NCBI GenBank assembly: GCA_934317005.1
Contig: CAKREB010000009.1
Span: 82,213 to 146,212 of the forward strand
DNA length: 64,000 bases
Source of the DNA: an uncultured Lachnospiraceae bacterium
GTDB lineage: Bacteria > Bacillota > Clostridia > Lachnospirales > Lachnospiraceae
Direction of reading: 5' to 3'
In this document: one piece after another, positions 18,093 through 25,252 of the stretch
Layout: every line of letters starts with the position of its first letter
How positions within the stretch are numbered: position 1 is the stretch's first letter
The notes under the pieces: model-generated
Seen by the model: only the letters and a program-made list of their open reading frames with translations
Databases searched by the model: none
Told to the model about the DNA's origin: nothing
Made by a program: the position numbers and the translations under genes

Positions 18093-18104
18093 GAACTTAT
18101 GTTC
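18093..18104. promoter_or_regulatory. LexA (SOS) box abutting the uvrA promoter
   Basis: GAACTTATGTTC fits the Gram-positive LexA/DinR half-site arrangement GAAC-N4-GTTC exactly. It begins at the base next to the -35 hexamer of the uvrA promoter, where a bound repressor would block RNA polymerase. uvrA is a classical SOS gene in Firmicutes, which supports the call. Confidence 0.8.
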
Positions 18105-18199
18105 GGATTATGTGCGTGTTGCGTTTGTGATCGTGCATCTAAGACAGAAGTGACAGATGTGGGTTAAATGTGAAAAATTGTAAATTTCGCACGATTTAC

Positions 18200-18228
18200 T
18201 TGAAGCAAATGTAAATATGCAGTATACT
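18200..18228 (+). promoter_or_regulatory. Sigma-A promoter of the LacI-sensor/GGDEF operon
   Basis: TTGAAG at 18200-18205, a 17-base spacer, and TATACT at 18223-18228. The first in-frame ATG (18217) lies inside this promoter, so it cannot be the start; this helps place the real start downstream. Confidence 0.75.
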
Positions 18229-18245
18229 GTAAGTTGGTATTGTGT

Positions 18246-18274
18246 CACAAAGAGGTGCGAAATTGCTCTTTGTG
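18246..18274 (+). promoter_or_regulatory. Inverted repeat in the GGDEF-gene leader
   Basis: CACAAAGAG at 18246-18254 and CTCTTTGTG at 18266-18274 are a perfect 9-base inverted repeat with an 11-base spacer, starting about 12 bases after the expected transcription start. It could be a repressor operator at the promoter-proximal position or an RNA hairpin. No T-tract follows. Confidence 0.5.
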
Positions 18275-18321
18275 TCAAAATTGGGAGGGGACATTTTCAA
18301 GATAAAATACAAGGGGAAGGA

Positions 18322-20244
18322 TTGGCACAGATCAATATGGATACAAAATATATTGCAATTTGCTTAGCTGGTATCAATGCAGAGTACAATGATGTGCTGC
18401 TAAAGCATTTTTATTCACTGGCGGATTCTTTTGGTTACAAGCTATTGTTTTTTAATTCGTTTAGTGCATTATATACAAATGAGAAACATGATATTGGTGA
18501 GGGAAATATCTTTCATCTGATTAACTATCAGCTTGTCGATGCTGTGATCATGTTGGGAGAAACGATCAAGTCAGATGATATACGCAGACAGATAGTTGAA
18601 AGTGCCACGCTGTATGATAAACCGGTTGTTTCTATCGAGTATACGACAGATGGCTGCTATAATATAGATTTCCAGTATGAGGATGCGATGGAACATATTG
18701 TGGAGCATCTGATCGAGGAGCATCAGTACCGCAGGATCAATTTTATTGCCGGCATGCCGGGAAATGAGTTCTCGGAGGAAAGACTGCGTGCTTATAAGAA
18801 GGTGTTAGAGCGTCATGGCATCCCTGTCGAGGAAGAACGGATCGGATATGGGGAGTTCTGGAGTGGTCCGACTAAAAAGGTGATTGACAAATTTTTAGAC
18901 AGTGAGCTTCCTTTTCCGGAAGCAATCGTATGTGCCAATGATGCGATGGCGATCGCTGCTTTTAAATATTTAACGCAGGCAGGATATAAGATACCGCAAG
19001 AGGTAGCCGTGACAGGCTTTGACGGTATCCGGGAGGCGTTAGAGCATATGCCGAAGATTACAACGGCAAAGCATGATTATCGTGCAACAGCGGTGATGGC
19101 ATTTCAGATTTTACAAAAGGCATTTCAGGGGGAACTTGTGCCGGAACAATCATGGGTTGGTTCTGTTTTTATACCGGGATGCTCCTGCGGCTGCGAGGAA
19201 AGAGGAGAAAGACAGTACAGCTCTTTGGTACGCAGTCTGTATGAACGTCTGGATGATTATGAACAGTTTAATCGGGAGCAGATCGCAATGACAGCCGATC
19301 TGACGGATAATGATTCCTTCCAGGGCGTGTTTGACAATCTGCAGAATTATGCCAAAAACTTTTTTGCAGATAAGTTTTGGTTATGCATTGTCGATGACTT
19401 TTTGACACAGAAGGAAGTGTTGGCAGATATTATCGAGGAATCTACCTTTAAGCGTGTGGGATATTCCGCAACGATGGACATTATGCTGTCGCGGATTGAC
19501 GGAGAGTGGACGGGTATCATAGATTTTCCAACCTCTGCTTTGCTGCCAAAGCTTCAGGAGATTTTAGAAAAAGAAAATAATATTATGTTTCTGCCGCTTC
19601 ATGTATTGGAGCAGACGATCGGTTATGTCGCTCTGGTATATGATCCGGACAAAATGCATATGACATATTTACATCAGTTCCTGATGAACATCAGCAATGC
19701 CCTGGAAACAACCCGAACCCATCAAAGACAGCAGGCAGTCATCAATAATCTGGAAAATAAATATATCCATGATCCGATGACCGGTCTGTTTAACCGGCGC
19801 GGCTTCTACCAGAGGCTGGAAGGTGTATATAAGCAGTGTGTTGAGCAGCAGGAAATGCTTATGGTAGTATCGGTTGATTTAAATGGCTTAAAGCAGATCA
19901 ACGACACATATGGTCATGCAGATGGTGATATTGCCATTTCTACCGTCGGAAAGGCATTATCAGAGTGCTTTCTGTCACAGCATACCTGTGCGAGATTTGG
20001 CGGTGATGAGTTTGTAGTTGCCGGCAAGGTAGACAGTGAGAAACAGTCAGATGCATTGTGTCAGAAGGTGAATGCATATTTAGAGCAGTTTAATGAAAAG
20101 TCCGGCAAGCCGTACCGTGTAGGGGCAAGTATCGGATGCGTGACAGGAGTTCCAAGTGGTCAGCTGACATTAGATGAGTTTATCAAAGTGGCGGACGAAA
20201 AGATGTATGAGGACAAGGTACGGTATCATTCTAGAAACCGTTAA
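18322..20244 (+). CDS. LacI-like sensor domain - GGDEF diguanylate cyclase
   Basis: About 640 residues. The start is taken as TTG 18322 after AAGGGGAAGGA; ATG 18337 (MDTKYIAICL) is an alternative, and ATG 18217 falls inside the promoter. Residues 10-310 match a LacI-type periplasmic-binding fold ('EAIVCANDAMAIAAFKYLTQAGYKIPQEVAVTGFDGI') but no helix-turn-helix precedes it. A GAF-like middle region follows (about 340-480). The C-terminal domain starts 'HDPMTGLFNRRGFYQ' and contains RFGGDEF near residue 560, so c-di-GMP synthesis is likely; the RxxD inhibitory site is absent. No signal peptide or membrane segment: it probably senses a small molecule in the cytosol. First gene of a tight six-gene run. 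Confidence 0.88.
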   Translation: MAQINMDTKYIAICLAGINAEYNDVLLKHFYSLADSFGYKLLFFNSFSALYTNEKHDIGEGNIFHLINYQLVDAVIMLGETIKSDDIRRQIVESATLYDKPVVSIEYTTDGCYNIDFQYEDAMEHIVEHLIEEHQYRRINFIAGMPGNEFSEERLRAYKKVLERHGIPVEEERIGYGEFWSGPTKKVIDKFLDSELPFPEAIVCANDAMAIAAFKYLTQAGYKIPQEVAVTGFDGIREALEHMPKITTAKHDYRATAVMAFQILQKAFQGELVPEQSWVGSVFIPGCSCGCEERGERQYSSLVRSLYERLDDYEQFNREQIAMTADLTDNDSFQGVFDNLQNYAKNFFADKFWLCIVDDFLTQKEVLADIIEESTFKRVGYSATMDIMLSRIDGEWTGIIDFPTSALLPKLQEILEKENNIMFLPLHVLEQTIGYVALVYDPDKMHMTYLHQFLMNISNALETTRTHQRQQAVINNLENKYIHDPMTGLFNRRGFYQRLEGVYKQCVEQQEMLMVVSVDLNGLKQINDTYGHADGDIAISTVGKALSECFLSQHTCARFGGDEFVVAGKVDSEKQSDALCQKVNAYLEQFNEKSGKPYRVGASIGCVTGVPSGQLTLDEFIKVADEKMYEDKVRYHSRNR

Positions 20245-20258
20245 TATCGGAGGTTTGC

Positions 20259-21014
20259 ATGGAGGATGAGTTTGAAGTATACGGAGGCTTTGCGTCTGTA
20301 TATGATCTGTTCATGGATGAGATTCCATATGATGCATGGTCTGAATATGTGCAGGGGATGCTAAAGGAATATGGAATCGACAGTGGGATTGTTGTTGATC
20401 TTGCGTGTGGAACAGGAGAGATGACCCGACGGTTGCAAGATGCCGGATATGATATGATAGGCGTTGACTTTTCAGAAGAAATGTTAGAAATCGCGAGGGA
20501 AAAATGTGGGACAGAGGTATTGCTTCTGCATCAGGATATGCGTGAATTAGACCTATATGGTACAGCGCGGGCCATGGTATGTGTCTGTGACGGCATGAAT
20601 TATATTTGCGAAGCGTCAGAGCTTGAAACGGTGTTTCAACGTGTGTCCATGTTTTTGGACAGAGATGGGGTATTCATTTTTGACATGAAGACCGATTATT
20701 TTTATCGTGAAGTTTTGGGAAACCGTACATTGACAGACAATCGGGACAATGCCAGTTATATATGGGAAAATGTTTATCATGAGCAGGAAAAATTAAATGA
20801 ATATCTGCTTACGGTTTATCAGCTTGTTGATGATAAGCAGGATCTTTTTATGCGGACAGATGAGCTTCACAGACAGCGCGCATATGAGATCGCACTGGTA
20901 AAAGAGTGCATGGAAAGACAGGGATTTTATCAGATACAGGTTTATGAGGCAATGACAAAGACGGAACCTGCTAAGCAGAGTGAACGGGTTTATTTTGCAG
21001 CCAGAAAAAAATAG
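20259..21014 (+). CDS. Class I SAM-dependent methyltransferase
   Basis: 251 residues. Motif I is 'VVDLACGTGEMTRRL' (residues 46-60), followed by the acidic 'MIGVDFSEEMLEIAREK', both binding S-adenosylmethionine; 'HQDMRELDL' is motif II. The N-terminal 'YGGFASVYDLFMDEIPYDAW' is common in a Firmicutes group of small-molecule methyltransferases with unknown substrate. The start follows CGGAGG and the gene lies 14 bases behind the GGDEF gene and 18 before hslO, so it belongs to the same transcript. Confidence 0.9.
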   Translation: MEDEFEVYGGFASVYDLFMDEIPYDAWSEYVQGMLKEYGIDSGIVVDLACGTGEMTRRLQDAGYDMIGVDFSEEMLEIAREKCGTEVLLLHQDMRELDLYGTARAMVCVCDGMNYICEASELETVFQRVSMFLDRDGVFIFDMKTDYFYREVLGNRTLTDNRDNASYIWENVYHEQEKLNEYLLTVYQLVDDKQDLFMRTDELHRQRAYEIALVKECMERQGFYQIQVYEAMTKTEPAKQSERVYFAARKK

Positions 21015-21032
21015 AGAAGTGAGGAACAGAAC

Positions 21033-21905
21033 ATGAGTCAGGATTATATTGTAAGAGCAACGGCGGCAGATCATCAGTTACGTGTATTTGCTGTGACATC
21101 AAGAGATTTGGTAGAAGAAGCGAGAAAGATACACAACACAAGTCCTGTGGCAACGGCGGCACTTGGAAGACTGCTGACGGCAGGAAGCATGATGGGGAGT
21201 ATGATGAAGGGAGATAACGATGTCCTGACACTGCAGATTCAGTGTGGCGGTCCGATCGGTGGTCTTACGGTCACTGCAGATTCCAAAGCAAATGTCAAGG
21301 GATATGTCAAACAGCCTGCCGTTATCCTTCCACCAAATGAAAAAGGAAAACTGGATGTATCCGGTGCAATCGGTCCGGGCTTTTTAAATGTGATCCGTGA
21401 TATCGGCATGAAAGAGCCATATAACGGACAGACACATTTAGTTTCCGGTGAGATTGCCGAGGATTTGACATATTATTATGCTACATCTGAACAAGTACCT
21501 TCTTCTGTTGGATTAGGTGTTCTGCTGAACAGGGAAAATCATGTGCAGCAGGCAGGAGGGTTCATTATACAGGTAATGCCATTTGCAGAAGATTCCGTGA
21601 TCGATGTGGTAGAAGATTCCGTAAAGCATATTCATTCGGTGACAGATCTGTTAGAACAGGGTATGACGCCGGAGGATATGATACAGCATATTATGGGAAG
21701 TCTGGATGTAGAAATACTGGATCGGATTCCGACACAGTATCACTGTAATTGTTCGAAGGAGCGTGTGGCAAGAGCAGTGGCAAGTGTGGGGAGAAAGGAT
21801 TTGCAGGAAATGATCGATGATGGCGAAACAATCGAAGTAAATTGTCATTTTTGCGGCTCTCATTATTACTTTACAACAGAAGAATTAAAGGCATTTTTAA
21901 AGTAA
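21033..21905 (+). CDS. hslO: Redox-regulated chaperone Hsp33
   Basis: 290 residues, standard length. The N-terminal dimer core ('DYIVRATAADHQLRVFAVTSRDLVEEAR', 'GRLLTAGSMMGSMMKGD') and the C-terminal redox switch are both complete: 'CNC' near residue 235 and 'CHFC' near residue 268 give the four zinc-ligating cysteines. Under oxidative stress zinc is released and the protein becomes a holdase that prevents aggregation. It precedes a cell-wall gene and, further on, clpC in the same run. Confidence 0.97.
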   Translation: MSQDYIVRATAADHQLRVFAVTSRDLVEEARKIHNTSPVATAALGRLLTAGSMMGSMMKGDNDVLTLQIQCGGPIGGLTVTADSKANVKGYVKQPAVILPPNEKGKLDVSGAIGPGFLNVIRDIGMKEPYNGQTHLVSGEIAEDLTYYYATSEQVPSSVGLGVLLNRENHVQQAGGFIIQVMPFAEDSVIDVVEDSVKHIHSVTDLLEQGMTPEDMIQHIMGSLDVEILDRIPTQYHCNCSKERVARAVASVGRKDLQEMIDDGETIEVNCHFCGSHYYFTTEELKAFLK

Positions 21906-21917
21906 GGAGCGGATTGG

Positions 21918-24122
21918 ATGAAGAAAAGTCGAAAGAGAGCCGGCTATATCGTATTTTTGATGATATGTATGGTTGCTTTTTTAACTATGCTGCAGTACAG
22001 AGGAAAAGAGCATGTGATCGCAACAGCGGTTGGTACGGTAAAGGTAGAAGGATATCTAAATGTGCGTTCCGGACCGGGAACCGGCTATAGTCTGGTCAAG
22101 TCAGGCGGAACCAATGTCACCCTTTCGGATGGAGCAAAGGTGACGATCACCGGAACAAAAGGGAAGTGGTATCACGTTAAGTTTACGCAGAACAGTAAAT
22201 CATTAACGGGATATATCTCTTCGGATTATGTTACCGTGCAGACCGGCAAAGTATGTACCAAGGTGTATGGCAAGGTAAATGCCAAGAGCATAAAGGTTTA
22301 CCAGACAGCGGGAAAGAGTACAACAGTAAAGAGCGGTAAGACAGCGATTGCCTTAAAAAATGCGGCAAAGGTGCGGATTCTTTCAGAAAGTATGGTAAAG
22401 GATCAGAAGTGGTATCGGATTTCTTTCTCTTATCAGTCTAAAACATACAAAGGATATGTGTTATCAACACAGATTACCCTGACATGTGAAAAAGGTCTTC
22501 CGGGTATATTAAATTCCAATAAGACGGTTTCCGTGTATCAGACAGCTGAAAAAAAGGCGGTACTGACGGTTAAGAAGCAAAAGGTTCAGATTAAGAAGGG
22601 AAAACAGTTTACCATCTTAAGTCAGTCTGTGGTGAAGGGAAAAAAATATCTGCAGATCAAAGTAAGCTTTCAGGGAAGCTCAGTCAAAGGATATATTGAT
22701 GATAACGATGGCAGGCTGCAGATTGTAAAAGAGGAGTCGGCAGCAAAAGCGACAGCTGCACCGAAGGTGACTGCCAAGCCGAAAGCAACTCCGAAGCCGA
22801 CGAAAAAGCCTGCGGCAACCGCCAAGCCTACGGCAACACCTAAGCTGACAGATGCAGAATATAAGCAGAAGCTTAAAAAGGATGGATTTCCAAAATCCTA
22901 TGTGTCAAGTCTTCTGGCATTACATAAAAAATATCCGCAGTGGAGCTTTAAACCGTATAAAACAGGCTTAAAGTGGGATGATGTGATCAAGGCGGAGAGC
23001 AAAGTCGGCTTAAATCTCTTAAGCGTAAATAAGTCCTATGCGTGGAAATCTACGCAGGAGGGAGCATATGACTGGACAAAGGACAAGTATATTCCGTTCG
23101 ATGGTTCTACGTGGGTTACGGCGTCCGAACAGGCAGTCAAATATTACATGGATCCAAGAAACTTTTTGGATGAGAGAGGAATCTTTCAGTTTGAGAGTCT
23201 GACTTATCAGAAAGAAACACATACCAAAGCAGGTGTAGAAAAGATTTTACAGAATACACCGATGTCGAACAAGTCCTTCTCTTATAAGGGCAGTGATGGA
23301 GCTACTAAGAAAATGAAATATTCCACTGCATTTATGAAAGCAGGAACTAAGTCGAAGGTTAGTCCGTATCACCTGGCATCCAGAGCAAAGCAGGAGGTTG
23401 TCATAAGCTCCGGTCTGATGAGCAGCTCGGTATCCGGTAAGGTGGCAGGATATGAAGGAATCTATAACTTCTATAATATCGGTGCCAATAACAGTATCGT
23501 GGCCGGTGGAGCGATTGCTAATGGTTTGAAGTGGGCAAGTTCAGGCACAACGTATTCCAGACCGTGGAATTCACCATATAAATCTATCGTGGGCGGTGGC
23601 TCGTATATTGGCAAAAACTATATTAATGTAGGACAGAATACGCTGTATCTGCAAAAGTTTAACGTGACATCAAAGAACCGCTATAATCATCAGTATATGG
23701 GAAATGTGGAAGCGCCAAACAGTGAGGCAACGAAGACGAATACCGCATACGGCACAGATAAAAACGAAATGTCAATGGTATTTAGCATTCCGGTCTATGA
23801 GGATATGCCGGATACGGCATGCAGTGTTCCGTCCGGTGGAAAGAATCCAAACAATTATCTGAAATCACTTTCGGTGACAGATCATGCCTTTGCATCTAAG
23901 TTTGTACTGGGAGATAACGGAAGTAAGATTTATAAGCTGACAGTAGAAAACAAAGTGACTTCGATCAAGATCAACGCAAAAGCGGTAAGCACAGAGGCAG
24001 CTGTCACAGGAACAGGTGTTAAGGAACTGGCGGTGGGAACGAAAACATATACGGTTAAAGTGACCTCGGAAAGTGGAAGTGTCCGTAATTATAAGATTAA
24101 AGTGACAAGAGAGGAAGCATAA
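21918..24122 (+). CDS. Secreted SH3 - glucosaminidase - cadherin-like wall hydrolase
   Basis: 734 residues. A signal peptide or signal anchor occupies residues 8-30. Three bacterial SH3-like domains follow (about 38-105, 113-190, 198-268; the first has 'LNVRSGPGTGYSLV'), then a low-complexity Ala-Lys-Pro-Thr linker (about 272-312). Residues 320-620 look like an N-acetylglucosaminidase (LytD-like) domain ('SPYHLASRAKQEV', 'YNFYNIGANNSI', 'YIGKNYINVGQNTLYLQKFNV'). The last 85 residues fit the cadherin-like beta-sandwich PF12733 ('LKSLSVTDH...YKIKVTRE'). It probably cleaves peptidoglycan outside the membrane. The next gene begins at the base after its stop. Confidence 0.88.
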   Translation: MKKSRKRAGYIVFLMICMVAFLTMLQYRGKEHVIATAVGTVKVEGYLNVRSGPGTGYSLVKSGGTNVTLSDGAKVTITGTKGKWYHVKFTQNSKSLTGYISSDYVTVQTGKVCTKVYGKVNAKSIKVYQTAGKSTTVKSGKTAIALKNAAKVRILSESMVKDQKWYRISFSYQSKTYKGYVLSTQITLTCEKGLPGILNSNKTVSVYQTAEKKAVLTVKKQKVQIKKGKQFTILSQSVVKGKKYLQIKVSFQGSSVKGYIDDNDGRLQIVKEESAAKATAAPKVTAKPKATPKPTKKPAATAKPTATPKLTDAEYKQKLKKDGFPKSYVSSLLALHKKYPQWSFKPYKTGLKWDDVIKAESKVGLNLLSVNKSYAWKSTQEGAYDWTKDKYIPFDGSTWVTASEQAVKYYMDPRNFLDERGIFQFESLTYQKETHTKAGVEKILQNTPMSNKSFSYKGSDGATKKMKYSTAFMKAGTKSKVSPYHLASRAKQEVVISSGLMSSSVSGKVAGYEGIYNFYNIGANNSIVAGGAIANGLKWASSGTTYSRPWNSPYKSIVGGGSYIGKNYINVGQNTLYLQKFNVTSKNRYNHQYMGNVEAPNSEATKTNTAYGTDKNEMSMVFSIPVYEDMPDTACSVPSGGKNPNNYLKSLSVTDHAFASKFVLGDNGSKIYKLTVENKVTSIKINAKAVSTEAAVTGTGVKELAVGTKTYTVKVTSESGSVRNYKIKVTREEA

Positions 24123-25235
24123 ATGAAACAGACAGACAGGATTTTACAAAAGAAAGCACAAAAGCTGTGGCGCCATAAGGCAGGGGCAGTCAGGTGTTTT
24201 TTTGGAATTTTGTCTGTTTGTCTTTTTTATCCGGGGATGGGCTTAGGAGCAAAAAAAGCTTCGGCAGCCGGAGCTACAGTGTCGATCACGACGAAGAATA
24301 CTACGGTGACGAAGGGAGATACCGTCTATGTTGTGATCAGGGTCAGTGCAGCAGATAAGATGCAAAGCTTTGAGGGATATTTTTCTTATGACAACCGCAT
24401 CCTGCAGTTTGTGACAGGGGGAAGTGTGGTACATGGAAATGATGATAAGTTTCGGATACAGGATACAGAGCGCGAAAGCAGTGCATCGGATATCACGTAT
24501 TCCGTGAAGTTTCTGGCAAGGAAGCAGGGAAGCACAGCTATTACAATGGAAAAGCCGTATTCTGTCCGTACAGATGATGACAATGCGACAAAAATGTCGG
24601 TTTCCTACAATACATTAAATATATTAGTCAAAAAGAAAGCACAGGAAAAGACAGATAAGAATATGGATACTCCAAAGCAGTCTGTACTTCCATCGAAATC
24701 TCCGGAAGCATCCGCATCGCCGGAAGCGTCTGTAGAGCCGTCAAAGACACCGGGGAAAAAAGATATTCCCGGCTCTAACAAGCTTCGGAAGCTAACGATC
24801 AAAGATGCAGAGTTTGCACCGGATTTTTCACCTAAGATCAGAAAATACAGTGTTTTAGCTACTACTTCGAAGAAGAAGTTAGACATCACATGGGAAGCAC
24901 AGGACAGTCAGGCAAAGGTAGTAGTCAAAGGAAACCGGGACTTGACGGAAGGCAAGAATATTATTAAAATAGCTGTCACCGGGACAAATGGAAAAAAGCG
25001 GGTGTATCGTTTATCCGTCACGGTACAGAAGGAAGACAAAAATAAGCAGAATAGTACGGTTCGCAAGGAAAGTAAGGAACAAAAGACACAGGAAGAGCAG
25101 CTTGCTTTGGAAGCACAGAAGCGGAAAAGCCAAAGTATGAAATATATGGCAGGCATCATCGCATCTTTCTGCGGTCTGCTTTTCATACTTACGATTGGAA
25201 TTGTCATGAAAATAAAAAGAAACTGGAGATCATAG
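24123..25235 (+). CDS. Membrane-anchored cohesin-like / cadherin-like surface protein
   Basis: 370 residues. A signal peptide ends near 'SAAGATVSI' (about residue 49). Residues 50-165 resemble a cohesin fold ('VTKGDTVYVVIRVSAADKMQSFEGYFSYDNRILQFV'). A Ser-Pro-Ala-Glu linker follows, then a PF12733 cadherin-like domain (about 218-300, 'LRKLTIKDAEFAPDFSPKIRKYSV'), a charged coil, and a C-terminal membrane helix ('YMAGIIASFCGLLFILTIGIVM') with a short basic tail. It is head-to-tail with the wall hydrolase, sharing the PF12733 domain, so the two may act together on the surface. A cellulosome role is unlikely without dockerins nearby. Confidence 0.8.
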   Translation: MKQTDRILQKKAQKLWRHKAGAVRCFFGILSVCLFYPGMGLGAKKASAAGATVSITTKNTTVTKGDTVYVVIRVSAADKMQSFEGYFSYDNRILQFVTGGSVVHGNDDKFRIQDTERESSASDITYSVKFLARKQGSTAITMEKPYSVRTDDDNATKMSVSYNTLNILVKKKAQEKTDKNMDTPKQSVLPSKSPEASASPEASVEPSKTPGKKDIPGSNKLRKLTIKDAEFAPDFSPKIRKYSVLATTSKKKLDITWEAQDSQAKVVVKGNRDLTEGKNIIKIAVTGTNGKKRVYRLSVTVQKEDKNKQNSTVRKESKEQKTQEEQLALEAQKRKSQSMKYMAGIIASFCGLLFILTIGIVMKIKRNWRS

Positions 25236-25252
25236 CGCAGCAGGAGGGAAAT

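Noticed and set aside
22740..22850. Low-complexity direct repeats in the wall hydrolase gene as a CRISPR or VNTR
   Set aside because: They encode an in-frame Ala-Lys-Pro-Thr linker and show no unique spacers.
24123..25235. Cellulosome scaffold protein
   Set aside because: Only one cohesin-like domain is present, with a membrane anchor, and no dockerin-bearing enzymes occur in the window.
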